This document shows, in pieces, positions 25,651 to 34,632 of a DNA stretch of 64,000 nt (the stretch's first letter is position 1; each line of letters opens with the position of its first letter). The translations under genes were made by a program, and so were the position numbers. The DNA comes from Hyphomicrobiales bacterium (GTDB lineage Bacteria; Pseudomonadota; Alphaproteobacteria; Rhizobiales; Rhizobiaceae): contig UBUL01000039.1 of the NCBI GenBank assembly GCA_900468625.1, forward strand, positions 1 through 64,000, written 5' to 3'. The notes beneath the pieces are model-generated. The model had not been told where the DNA came from and did not search any database. It saw only the letters and a list, made by a program, of their open reading frames with translations.

Positions 25651-26375
25651 ACCGCGAATACCTGTGCTGGTACAGCCCGAGGCTGGATCGAGACATGGAG
25701 TTGCTGGTGTTCGGCCATGCCGGCGCCAAGGTATTGGTGTTCCCCACGCGTGACGGTCGCTTCTGGCAATACGAGCAGATCGGCATCGTCGCCAGTCTTG
25801 CCGATAAGCTGAATGCCGGACATCTTCAGCTTTACTGCATCGAGGGCCTGGCCACGGAGACTTTCTATGGTTCCCATCGCCACCCGGCCGAACGCATTCG
25901 CCGCCATAGTGCCTTCGAGGGATATATTCTCCACGAAGTGCTGCCGCTGATGGCGCAGAAGAATGGGCATGAGTGCACTATCGTTCATGGCTGCAGCCTC
26001 GGCGCCTTCCAGGCTGCAAGCCTGGTCTTCCGCCATCCTCACCTGTTCCGCAAGCTGGTCGCCTTTTCCGGCCGTTACGATCTGACGACGAAGGTGGAAT
26101 TCTTCAATGATCTGTTCGACGGCTATTATGACGATGATATCTACTTTCACACGCCGACCCATTTTCTGCCGGGACTCTCCTGCGAATGGCAACTGGAGAA
26201 ACTGCGCCAGATCGATATCGTCATGACGATCGGCGACGCCGATCCATTCTTCGACAACAATCGCTATCTTAGCCGACTACTGACTGAGAAGCAGATCGGC
26301 CATCGGCTGCATGTGTGGAATGGGCGAGCGCATGGTGCAAGCACCTGGCGCAGAATGGCACCGCTTTATATCTGA
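25647..26375 (+). CDS. esterase family protein (esterase D/PF00756-like)
   Basis: A 242-residue alpha/beta hydrolase. The nucleophile elbow is HGCSLGAFQAASL, with an Asp in GDADPFFDN and a His in WNGRAHGASTWRRMAPLYI near the end. It resembles the putative esterase family that includes S-formylglutathione hydrolase-like enzymes, although it is shorter. It is translationally coupled to the AXE1-like gene, so the pair probably acts on the same class of esters. Confidence 0.8.
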   Translation: MNREYLCWYSPRLDRDMELLVFGHAGAKVLVFPTRDGRFWQYEQIGIVASLADKLNAGHLQLYCIEGLATETFYGSHRHPAERIRRHSAFEGYILHEVLPLMAQKNGHECTIVHGCSLGAFQAASLVFRHPHLFRKLVAFSGRYDLTTKVEFFNDLFDGYYDDDIYFHTPTHFLPGLSCEWQLEKLRQIDIVMTIGDADPFFDNNRYLSRLLTEKQIGHRLHVWNGRAHGASTWRRMAPLYI

Positions 26376-26432
26376 TCGCGATTGCGGGCTTGTAGCATGC
26401 CGCTCGCGTGGGCAGATGGCCTTCTCAGTCCC

Positions 26433-26621
26433 TCAAGCCAACCCGGCCGGTATCGGTCTGACAGCCTTGCGCGCACCGTAATCCCGCTCGTGGGACTTAC
26501 GATGCTGCAGCTCGGATCTTGTGGAAAATTCGACCAGAACGCGTTCCATCATGCCATCCGGATAGGTTCCGGTATCGTCCGTCTCGACTTCCGATTGCGC
26601 GGTAACGATCTTCAAATTCAT
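26433..26621 (-). CDS. hypothetical small protein
   Basis: A 62-residue polar protein of unknown function (begins MNLKIVTAQSEVETDD). It is included because GGAGGACGAGGG directly precedes its ATG, a near-ideal ribosome site, and it lies between convergent esterases and a 350-bp AT-rich upstream region. No domain recognised. Confidence 0.5.
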   Translation of the reverse strand: MNLKIVTAQSEVETDDTGTYPDGMMERVLVEFSTRSELQHRKSHERDYGARKAVRPIPAGLA

Positions 26622-26974
26622 CCCTCGTCCTCCGATTCTGCGCGGAAACCCTTAATTCCAATATTGGTTCCATTAGTAGTCGAGTAATTGTTAAAAAATT
26701 AACTACGTCCGTTAATCAATTGGGGCGCTGCGGCATCGAACTTTGAACTGCCAGGTGGATTGGAACATTCTTCCGACTTCGGCGTTCGATTTCCGATTGA
26801 TCGGGGAGTCTGATGTATCGATCCAAATCGTCCTGGAAACGGCACCAGTCGCGGCCAGAGAAACTAGCAACATCGATTTCGACATAGGCTGTCCCTGGAT
26901 TCCTCGGGTATCCGGGTGGTTTTGCACGCGTTCGATCAACGACTGTTCAATGGGCGGATAGACTGGAGCGGATC
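26622..26974. other. gene-free AT-rich region upstream of gcd
   Basis: This 353-bp stretch separates the small protein gene from the glucose dehydrogenase gene. It contains an AT-rich segment around 26685-26725 with the inverted repeat GTTAA...TTAAC. No convincing coding frame is seen. Confidence 0.4.
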
Positions 26975-29311
26975 ATGGCCATCATCATCACTTCGATCAT
27001 TCTGGCAATCATCGGCCTGGCGCTCGGCGGCGGTGGTCTGTGGCTCGTGCTGCTCGGCGGCAGTTTCTTTTATCTGCTGGCCGGCCTTGTCTTCCTCGTT
27101 ACGGCCATCCTGCTCTATATGCGCCGCGTGGCGGCACTCTGGCTCTATGCCATTTTCGTCGTTGCAGCGCTCGCCTGGGCGATATGGGAGGTCGGGTTCG
27201 ACTGGTGGCAACTCGGCCCTCGCGGCGGCCTGATCATTCTGATAGGTCTCTGGCTGCTCACGCCCTGGATCCGGCGTCCGCTGGGCTTTCGCAGCCTCGA
27301 TGGCGTTCACTATGGGGCCAATCCCTGGCCGCTCGCCATCCCTCTCCTTATCGCCATCCTCGTCGCCGCCTATTCGATGACGACGGACCCTCACGACCTC
27401 TCAGGCGAATTGCCGACAACCGCGGTGGCTAATGCTCCGATGGGCGGCTATGTCCCCAATGGCGAATGGCACCAGTATGGCAGGACTGCCTACGGTCAGC
27501 GCTATTCGCCGCTCGATCAGATCAACGCGCAAAATGTCGCCAATCTCAAGGAAGTGTGGCGCTACCAGACCGGGGACGTCAAACGCCCTGACGATATCGG
27601 CGAGACCACTTACCAGGCCACTCCGCTGAAGATCGGCGACACGCTATATATCTGCACGCCGCATAGCCTGGCGATCGCCATCGGTGCCACAGACGGCAAG
27701 GAAAAATGGCGTTACGATGCCAATGCCGGCATGAACCCGAACCGCCAGCATCAGACCTGCCGCGGCGTTTCCTATTATCATGACAAGGCGGCCGCTGCCG
27801 GAGCGCCTTGCGCCGACCGCGTCTATCTGCCGACCTCGGATGCCCGGCTGATCGCCCTCGACGCCGCTAACGGCAAGGTGTGCTCGAGCTTTGCCGCGCA
27901 GGGCGTGCTGCGTCTTGAAACCGGCATGAAATATAACCCCGCCGGCTACTACTATTCGACGTCGCCGCCCGTCATCGTCGCCGACAAGATCATCATCGGC
28001 GGCGCGGTCAACGACAACTATTCCACCCAGGAGCAATCCGGCGTCATCCGCGCCTTCGATGCGCGGACTGGCGCACTGATCTGGAATTGGGATTCGGGCA
28101 ATCCGGACCAGACGGCGCCCCTGCCCGCCGGCCAGACCTACACCACAAACTCCCCCAACAGCTGGTCGGTTTCCAGCGCCGACGAGAAGCTCGGCATGGT
28201 CTATGTCCCGCTCGGCAACCAGACGCCCGATCAGCTCGGCATGGGCCGCAGCGCCAATGTCGAGCGCTTTTCCTCCTCGGTGGTGGCGCTCGACATCAAT
28301 ACCGGACAGCTCAAATGGGTGCAGCAATTCGTCCATCACGATCTCTGGGATATGGACGTGCCGGCTCAGCCCGTGCTCGTCGATCTGACGAAGGCCGACG
28401 GCAGCACGGTTCCCGCACTGGTCGCTTCGACCAAGCAAGGCGACATCTATGTGCTCGATCGGCGCACCGGTGCGCCCATCATTCCTTTCAAGGAAATACC
28501 CGCTCCCGGCGGCACCATTCCGGAAGATCACGCCTCCCCGACCCAGCCGATCTCCGATTTGACCTTCTCGCCGCCGCCCTTGCGGGAAAAGGACATGTGG
28601 GGCATTTCGCTGTTCGACCAGCTCGCCTGCCGTATCTCGTTCCACCAGCATCAATATGAAGGTCGCTACACGCCGCCGTCGCTGCGCGGCTCGATCATCT
28701 TCCCCGGCAATTTCGGTACTTTCAACTGGGGCAGCGTCGCCGTCGATCCCGAACGGCAGATCATGTTCGGCATGCCGACCTATCTCGCCTTCACCTCGCG
28801 ACTGGTGCCGCGCGCCGAGATTCCGCCGAAGGGCGCCGGCGACAAGGGCAGCGAACAGGGGCTCAACCGAAACGAAGGCTCACCCTATGGCGTCTACATG
28901 GGGCCATTCGTCAGCCCGCTCGGTATTCCCTGCCAAGCACCGCCCTGGGGCTATGTCGCCGGTGTCGATCTGAAGACCGGCAAGATCGCCTACAAGCACA
29001 AGAACGGCACCGTTCACGACATGACCCCACTGCCCCTTCCCTTCAAGGTCGGCGTTCCCGGTATCGGCGGGCCGATCGTTACCAAAGGCGGCGTCGCTTT
29101 CCTGGGCGCGGCCGTGGATGATTATCTCAGAGCCTACGACGTGACGACAGGAAAACAGCTCTGGCAAGCACGTCTGCCGGCGGGCGGTCAGGCAACGCCG
29201 ATGACCTACACCGCCAGCGACAACAAGCAGTATGTCGTCATCGTCGCCGGCGGTCATGGCTCGGTCGGAACGAAACCGGGCGACTATGTGATCGGTTATA
29301 CCTTGCCATGA
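26975..29311 (+). CDS. gcd: membrane-bound PQQ-dependent glucose dehydrogenase
   Basis: A 778-residue quinoprotein. Residues 1-140 contain five hydrophobic segments that anchor it in the inner membrane (MAIIITSIILAIIGLALGGG onward). Residues 155-778 form the eight-bladed PQQ propeller: YGQRYSPLDQINAQNVANLKEVWRYQTGD, TPLKIGDTLYICTPHS, the WDMDVPAQPVL blade, CRISFHQHQYEGRYTPPS and GGQATPMTY near the end. It oxidises glucose to gluconolactone in the periplasm and passes electrons to ubiquinone; in rhizobia this acid release solubilises phosphate. The PQQ synthesis genes are not in the window. The 3-prime end overlaps the convergent DUF763 gene by 16 bp. Confidence 0.95.
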   Translation: MAIIITSIILAIIGLALGGGGLWLVLLGGSFFYLLAGLVFLVTAILLYMRRVAALWLYAIFVVAALAWAIWEVGFDWWQLGPRGGLIILIGLWLLTPWIRRPLGFRSLDGVHYGANPWPLAIPLLIAILVAAYSMTTDPHDLSGELPTTAVANAPMGGYVPNGEWHQYGRTAYGQRYSPLDQINAQNVANLKEVWRYQTGDVKRPDDIGETTYQATPLKIGDTLYICTPHSLAIAIGATDGKEKWRYDANAGMNPNRQHQTCRGVSYYHDKAAAAGAPCADRVYLPTSDARLIALDAANGKVCSSFAAQGVLRLETGMKYNPAGYYYSTSPPVIVADKIIIGGAVNDNYSTQEQSGVIRAFDARTGALIWNWDSGNPDQTAPLPAGQTYTTNSPNSWSVSSADEKLGMVYVPLGNQTPDQLGMGRSANVERFSSSVVALDINTGQLKWVQQFVHHDLWDMDVPAQPVLVDLTKADGSTVPALVASTKQGDIYVLDRRTGAPIIPFKEIPAPGGTIPEDHASPTQPISDLTFSPPPLREKDMWGISLFDQLACRISFHQHQYEGRYTPPSLRGSIIFPGNFGTFNWGSVAVDPERQIMFGMPTYLAFTSRLVPRAEIPPKGAGDKGSEQGLNRNEGSPYGVYMGPFVSPLGIPCQAPPWGYVAGVDLKTGKIAYKHKNGTVHDMTPLPLPFKVGVPGIGGPIVTKGGVAFLGAAVDDYLRAYDVTTGKQLWQARLPAGGQATPMTYTASDNKQYVVIVAGGHGSVGTKPGDYVIGYTLP

Positions 29312-30654
29312 GCCGATGACGGAGCGGCGCTTAGCCGCTCCTCCCCCTCCCGAACCTCGGCACAGCCCTTGGAAAAGCGGGAGGCACCCTTGGCGGCGCC
29401 GTTCCCCGACCCCTCGGGAGGCTCCCAGCCGAAGACGCTTCGGCCGCCATAGGAGAAGGAGCGGTCGAACTCGCCGGCCACGATCTCCTTGAGATCGGGG
29501 CCTGTGACGTATCGTTCCAGAATTCTCGATTGATCATCGAGCCGCTTCAGTGCCGACAATTCCTCATCGCGGCCGAGACGCCCCTTCCTGACGGCGGATT
29601 TCATCACGTTGATCGTCTCGTCGTAGACTTTCAGCGGCACCGGAAAGGGATGCCGGTCCTTGCCGCCATGGGCGAGCGAGAAGCGCGCGGGGTCGGAGAA
29701 GCGGCACGGTGCGCCGTGAACGACTTCGGCAACCATCGCCAGAGCCTTCACCGTGCGCGCCCCCACACCGGGCGTCAGAAGCAACTCCTCAAAATCCACC
29801 GGACCACGATCGGCAGCCGCGGCAAGATTTCCATGCAGGCGCCGCATGTTCACGTCCTCCTGACGGACATTGTGATGTGCCGGCATGACAAGATATGGCA
29901 ACATCGGCTGCGCCTCTTGTTCGCTTATTACTGGAGTTTGTCCTTCGAGTGCGCTGAATTCGCGCAGGATTTTATCTGGGCCTAATGAGGCGAGCAAATC
30001 CAACTGGCCGTTGCGGGAGCGCCCCGCGCGCCGGTCCGCAAGATTGATGATCTCGCCCTGCTCACGCCCCTCGATAGCTGCATGCGGCGAATCCAGGAAG
30101 GTCGTCAAACCTTCCGATAGCCAGTGATATCGCCGCGCCTGCCGCCGTTCGTCGTTCATGCCCTGCTGAATGACGACCCACTTGCCGTCGTCGGCGACGA
30201 TGAAGCCATGCAGGTAAAGGTCGAAACCATCCTGCACCGCGGCGCTGTCCACTTTGGCGATCAGCCGGCTTTTCATGGCAAGGGACGCGCCGTCGATGCC
30301 GACGCGATCGCCGATATCGAGCAGTTCGCCTGGCGTCTTTCGGGATTGCGCGCCGCGGCCGCCGCAGACATGGATGCCGAGCTCGCCGGAAAGCGGCGTC
30401 AGGCCGCGCTTCAAGGCACCGAGAACACTTGTCGTGATCCCCGAGGAATGCCAATCCATGCCCATCACCGCGCCGAAGGATTGGAACCAGAAGGGATTGG
30501 CCAGGCGGCGAAACAGCTCGTCGCGCCCGTAATGCTGCACGATCGCCTCGGTGATGACAGCGCCCAGGCGCGTCATCCGGTCTCCGAGCCAGCGTGGTAC
30601 GCGGCCGCCATGCAAGGGAAGATCAGCTTTGCCGGCTCTCTGTGCCAAATCCAC
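29296..30654 (-). CDS. DUF763 family protein with helix-hairpin-helix motif
   Basis: A 452-residue protein that I recognise as DUF763 from GKADLPLHGGRVPRWL, MGMDWHSSGITTSVLGALKRGL, LGIHVCGGRG and FDLYLHGFIVADDGKWVVIQQGMN. Residues about 293-312 (ELLLTPGVGARTVKALAMVAE) form a helix-hairpin-helix of the DNA-repair kind, so a nucleic-acid role is likely. The start codon is GTG. Family members are found in scattered archaea and bacteria without known function. The C-terminal tail overlaps the convergent gcd gene. Confidence 0.8.
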   Translation of the reverse strand: MDLAQRAGKADLPLHGGRVPRWLGDRMTRLGAVITEAIVQHYGRDELFRRLANPFWFQSFGAVMGMDWHSSGITTSVLGALKRGLTPLSGELGIHVCGGRGAQSRKTPGELLDIGDRVGIDGASLAMKSRLIAKVDSAAVQDGFDLYLHGFIVADDGKWVVIQQGMNDERRQARRYHWLSEGLTTFLDSPHAAIEGREQGEIINLADRRAGRSRNGQLDLLASLGPDKILREFSALEGQTPVISEQEAQPMLPYLVMPAHHNVRQEDVNMRRLHGNLAAAADRGPVDFEELLLTPGVGARTVKALAMVAEVVHGAPCRFSDPARFSLAHGGKDRHPFPVPLKVYDETINVMKSAVRKGRLGRDEELSALKRLDDQSRILERYVTGPDLKEIVAGEFDRSFSYGGRSVFGWEPPEGSGNGAAKGASRFSKGCAEVREGEERLSAAPSSAHGKV

Positions 30655-30750
30655 GACTCTCGTTCTTTATCCGGACATTGTAGTCCCGGCAGCCGAGATA
30701 TGCCATTCGCAAAGCGCAGCGTTTCGGCGAGGCTATGGATTGTAACGAGG

Positions 30751-31494
30751 TTAAGCCGACGCTGAACTCGGTGCAAAATCCTGCATCGCACCTGAAAAAG
30801 GCTTGGGCAATGGCGAGGCATAGGAACTGCGCTTGCTGGTAAAGAGACCCAGCGATACCAAGGCTTCGGCCTGCTTGACCGCTGCGGCGACACCATCCAC
30901 GACCGGGATGCCATAGATCGATTGCAGCTCTCTTGCGAGATCCGTCATGCCGGCACAGCCAAGCACGATGGCCTCCGCTCCATCTTCGGCAAGCGCTCGC
31001 TCGATTTCCGCCCGCAGCTTCCCGATTGCACCCGAAGACGGATCTTCAAGCTGGAGGACAGGGATATCGGACGCGCGAACCTTGGCGCGGCTACCCATGC
31101 CATAGCGCCGGACGAGATTGTCGATCAGGATGCGCGAACGCTCGAGCGTCGTCACCACGCTGAACCGCTGCGCCAGGAAGCCGGCCGTTGCGACGGCGGC
31201 TTCACAGAGCCCGACAACCGGCACATCGCAAAGCATACGCGCGGCTTCGAGGCCGGTATCGTCGAAGCAGCAGATGATTGCTGCGTCATAGCCTTCGGCC
31301 TTCCTCTCCTTCAGTTCGCGCAGCATGCCCGGCACGGCAATGGCGCCGTCGTAATAGCCCTCGATCGAAGCCGGTCCCATCTGCGATGTGGCGGCAATGA
31401 TCTCCGTGCCGGCGCTAGCCACCGCGCGCGCAGCTGTTGCCGCCTTCTCCGTCATGGAAACGGTGGTGTTTGGATTGATGAGCAGCAGGCGCAT
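30751..31494 (-). CDS. Asp/Glu/hydantoin racemase
   Basis: A 247-residue racemase of the hydantoin racemase type. It opens with LLLINPNTTVSMTEKA, the family hallmark. The two catalytic cysteines are in IICCFDDTG (about residue 76) and VLGCAGMTDLA (about 182). It interconverts the enantiomers of 5-substituted hydantoins or similar compounds. It is the last gene of the putrescine-type ABC operon (4 bp after the permease), so the imported compound is probably a chiral hydantoin, allantoin-like or cyclic amide molecule. Confidence 0.87.
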   Translation of the reverse strand: MRLLLINPNTTVSMTEKAATAARAVASAGTEIIAATSQMGPASIEGYYDGAIAVPGMLRELKERKAEGYDAAIICCFDDTGLEAARMLCDVPVVGLCEAAVATAGFLAQRFSVVTTLERSRILIDNLVRRYGMGSRAKVRASDIPVLQLEDPSSGAIGKLRAEIERALAEDGAEAIVLGCAGMTDLARELQSIYGIPVVDGVAAAVKQAEALVSLGLFTSKRSSYASPLPKPFSGAMQDFAPSSASA

Positions 31495-31498
31495 GATC

Positions 31499-32320
31499 TC
31501 AACTTTTCTTGGCTTGGCGGCGGCCGAGCATGGTCATTATTGCAAGCGCCAGCAGGATGATGGTGAAGGAGAAGAGCGTCGTCACCGTTCCGAGCGCATA
31601 GAGCACCGGCGTCGTGACATTCGTGGTCATGCCGTAGATTTCGAGCGGCAGCGTGTTGTAGGTGCCTGATGTCATAAGGGTGCGGGCGAACTCGTCATAG
31701 GACAGCGTGAAACCGAACAGGCCGACGCCGATGAGGCTCGGCGCGATCATCGGCAGGACGACATGGCGGAAGGTCTGCCATGAGCTGGCGCCGAGATCGC
31801 GGGCCGCCTCCTCATAGGCCGGTGAAAACCGGTTGAAGACCGCGAACATGATCAGCACGCCGAAGGGCAAGGTCCAGGTCAGATGCGCGCCGAAGGCGGA
31901 GGAATACCAGGCCGGCGCAATGCCCCCCTGCTGAAAGACCACGCCGATCCCGAGCGAAATGATAATGGACGGCACGACGAGACTGGCGACCGTTGCATAG
32001 AACAGGAATGTCGATCCGCGAAAGCGGCGGCGAAAGGCGAGACCCGCCAGCAGCGAGACGATGACGGTCACGATCATGACCATCACGCCGAGGATCAGGG
32101 AACGCTGGAACGAGGCGCCGAAATCGCCGACGGCCTGCTTCTCGAAAAGGTTGGCGAACCAATGCAGGGATACGCCGTTCAACGGGAACGTCAGCCCACC
32201 ATCCGGCCCCTGGAAGGACAGGATGACGACTGCCGAGAGCGGGCCGTAGAGAAACAGCACGAAAATCGTGAAGAAGATTGCCAGAACATAGAATTCCAGG
32301 CTGCGTTTTTCCCTGTTCAT
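31499..32320 (-). CDS. ABC transporter permease, PotC type
   Basis: A 273-residue inner-membrane permease with about six hydrophobic segments and the BPD_transp_1 EAA loop (YEEAARDLGASSWQTFRHVVLPMIAPSLIGVGL). It follows the PotB-type permease by one base, so the two are coupled and likely form a heterodimer. Confidence 0.9.
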   Translation of the reverse strand: MNREKRSLEFYVLAIFFTIFVLFLYGPLSAVVILSFQGPDGGLTFPLNGVSLHWFANLFEKQAVGDFGASFQRSLILGVMVMIVTVIVSLLAGLAFRRRFRGSTFLFYATVASLVVPSIIISLGIGVVFQQGGIAPAWYSSAFGAHLTWTLPFGVLIMFAVFNRFSPAYEEAARDLGASSWQTFRHVVLPMIAPSLIGVGLFGFTLSYDEFARTLMTSGTYNTLPLEIYGMTTNVTTPVLYALGTVTTLFSFTIILLALAIMTMLGRRQAKKS

Positions 32321-32321
32321 C

Positions 32322-33233
32322 CTAGAGCTCCTTGCGGATATCGACGATACGCAGGATCGCAGCGACCATCAGCAATACGACGATCAGCAACACCACCGCA
32401 TTGGCGGCGGCGGCCGGATATTGCAGTAGCGACATCTGGTTTTTCATCATCAAGGCTATGGAGGCGCTTTGACCGCCAGACATCACTTGCACAGTGGAAA
32501 AATCCGCCATGACGAGCGTAACAACGAAGATGCTGCCGATCGCCATGCCGGGCTTCGCAAGCGGGATGACCACATTCCACAGCACCTGCCATCCACTGGC
32601 GCCGGCATCGCGTGCGGCTTCGAACAGCGAGCGGTCGATACGCATCAGGGTGTTGAAGATCGGCGTCACCATAAACAGCGTATAGAGGTGCACCATGGCG
32701 AGCACGACGGCAAAATCGGAATAGAGCAGCCATTCGATCGGCTTCGGGATGAGGCCCATCTCGATGAGCGTTGAATTGACCAGTCCGTTGCGCCCGAGAA
32801 CGGGTATCCACGAGATCATGCGGATGATGTTGGACGTCATGAAGGGCACCGTGCAGACGAGGAAAAGGATCATCTGCGTCGAGGTGCGGCGAATGTGGAA
32901 GGCGAGAAAATAGGCGACCCAGAAACCAATGAAGAGCGTAAGCGCCCAAACAATTGCTGTGAATTTCAATGTGTTGAGGTAAGTTTTCCATGTAACCCAC
33001 GAACCGAGGGTATCGGTGTAATTCGTAGTCAGGAATGCTGGATAGAGGCCAGCGAAATCGTAATCCCAGAAACTGACGATGCCGATCATGGCGATCGGCA
33101 ACAGGAAGAAAAAGCCGAGAATGAGAAAGAGCGGCGTTGCCTGCAGATAGGCGACCGCCGAGGCGGGCAAAGCATATCCGCGTCCAGCCTTTTGAGTTTG
33201 CTGTTCCGCATCCGAGGAAGCGATTGTCGCCAT
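32322..33233 (-). CDS. ABC transporter permease, PotB type
   Basis: A 303-residue permease. Six membrane segments are visible, the first being LFLILGFFFLLPIAMIGIVSF. The EAA loop is SLFEAARDAGASGWQVLWNVVIPLAKPGM. The ATG at 33233 is chosen; the frame is open for another 88 codons upstream, but that sequence is Arg/Gly-rich antisense of the binding-protein gene. It belongs to the PotD-like/PotA/PotB/PotC set. Confidence 0.9.
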   Translation of the reverse strand: MATIASSDAEQQTQKAGRGYALPASAVAYLQATPLFLILGFFFLLPIAMIGIVSFWDYDFAGLYPAFLTTNYTDTLGSWVTWKTYLNTLKFTAIVWALTLFIGFWVAYFLAFHIRRTSTQMILFLVCTVPFMTSNIIRMISWIPVLGRNGLVNSTLIEMGLIPKPIEWLLYSDFAVVLAMVHLYTLFMVTPIFNTLMRIDRSLFEAARDAGASGWQVLWNVVIPLAKPGMAIGSIFVVTLVMADFSTVQVMSGGQSASIALMMKNQMSLLQYPAAAANAVVLLIVVLLMVAAILRIVDIRKEL

Positions 33234-33301
33234 GATCCGGCTTCTCCATTGGTAGAATCCTCCCCCCGTTTTGAAGGGGAGAGGAGATGGTCGATCGGAG
33301 C

Positions 33302-34600
33302 TTAGGCAGCGATGAATTCGTTCCAGCGGCGAACCATGTAGCGGTCCTCGTCCATGACCGAATTCCAGCAGGCGACCGCGCCCATGCGGGCCTCGAAGGA
33401 GCCGCCGTCGCGAACGGCGCCGGCCTTCTCCATGACTTTCCCTTCCGGAGAGAGGATGTCGCCCTGCGCCGGCTTGCCCTCGATCCAATAGCCCCATTCG
33501 TCGGCCGACATGAAGTTCTTGGCCGTTTCCATGCAGGCGGAATAGTAGCCTTGGCGGTTAAGGTAACCGCCGACCCAGCCGGAGGTGTACCAGTTGATAT
33601 ACTCATAAGCCGCATCGAGCTGCGCACCCTTGAGATGCGAGGCGAGGCCGAGGCCGCCGCCCCAGGCGCGATAGCCTTCCTTGAGCGGCTGGAAGGTGCA
33701 AGCGATACCCTTCGAGCGGACGGCGGCGACCGCCGGCGACCACATGGATTGAATAACCACTTCGCCCGATGCCATCAGGTTGACGCTTTCGTCGAAAGAC
33801 TTCCAGAAAGCGCGGAACTGACCGTCGCCCTTGGTCTTGATCAGGAACTCGATCGTCTTGTCGATTTCGGCCTTCGTCATGTTGCCCTTGTCGGCATATT
33901 TGATCTCGCCGGCGGCTTCCATGATCATTGCGGCGTCCATGATGCCGATCGACGGGATGTTGAGGATCGCGGTCTTGCCCTTGAAGGCCGGATCGAGAAT
34001 ATCGGCCCAGCTGGTGATCGGACGGCCGGTGAGATCGGGACGAATGCCCAGCGTGTCGGCATTATAGATGGTCGGAACCATTGTCATCCACTGCGTCGGC
34101 TCCTTGGCGAACTTGCGGGAGCCCTGGCCCTCCACGAAGCCGACCGTATGAGGCGCGGTACCCTGCGCGATGACGCTGTCGGGCTTCAGCTTGCCATTGA
34201 TGAACAGCGGCACGATCTTGTCGTAATATTTGAGCTTCTTGACGTCCATCGGCTGCAAGACGCCGGTCGGGAAGACCTTTTTGGCGATCCAGTATTCGAC
34301 ATCGGCGATATCGTAGCTGTTCGGCTGCGTCACGGCGCGCTGGGCGGCGGCATCGGAATCCGTCGCGGTCATCTCAAGCGTGATGCCGAGATCGGCCTTG
34401 CACTTCTCGGCGATCGCATTGATGTTCGAAACGCCGGTGCCGAACTGGCGCAAGGTTATGTTGGATTTGGCCCAGATGGTCGGAAAGCCGGTGATAACGC
34501 CCGAGCCGGCCATGGCGCCGAGAGCGGCAGCGCCGGTCTTCAGCAGCGAGCGGCGGGAGATGCCTTTCGTCGTCTTGGTAGTTTTCGTTTCAGTCGTCAT
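33302..34600 (-). CDS. PotD-like extracellular solute-binding protein with Tat signal
   Basis: A 432-residue family 1 binding protein. The Tat signal ISRRSLLKTGAAALGAMAGSG is near residues 14-35. The body (NITLRQFGTGVSNINAIAEKC, PITSWADILDPAFKGKTAILN, YINWYTSGWVGGYLNRQGYYS) is like spermidine/putrescine and thiamine-type binders. GGGGA precedes the ATG at 34600. Tat export may indicate folding or a cofactor before secretion. Ligand inferred from the racemase and amidohydrolase nearby, perhaps a hydantoin or other small nitrogen compound. Confidence 0.88.
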   Translation of the reverse strand: MTTETKTTKTTKGISRRSLLKTGAAALGAMAGSGVITGFPTIWAKSNITLRQFGTGVSNINAIAEKCKADLGITLEMTATDSDAAAQRAVTQPNSYDIADVEYWIAKKVFPTGVLQPMDVKKLKYYDKIVPLFINGKLKPDSVIAQGTAPHTVGFVEGQGSRKFAKEPTQWMTMVPTIYNADTLGIRPDLTGRPITSWADILDPAFKGKTAILNIPSIGIMDAAMIMEAAGEIKYADKGNMTKAEIDKTIEFLIKTKGDGQFRAFWKSFDESVNLMASGEVVIQSMWSPAVAAVRSKGIACTFQPLKEGYRAWGGGLGLASHLKGAQLDAAYEYINWYTSGWVGGYLNRQGYYSACMETAKNFMSADEWGYWIEGKPAQGDILSPEGKVMEKAGAVRDGGSFEARMGAVACWNSVMDEDRYMVRRWNEFIAA

Positions 34601-34632
34601 GTCAGTTCCCCTTTTTTTCATGCTTGAGATTT

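Noticed and set aside
32317-33627. 436-codon minus-strand frame overlapping the PotB permease and binding-protein genes
   Set aside because: It is out of frame with both recognisable genes and shows no domain.
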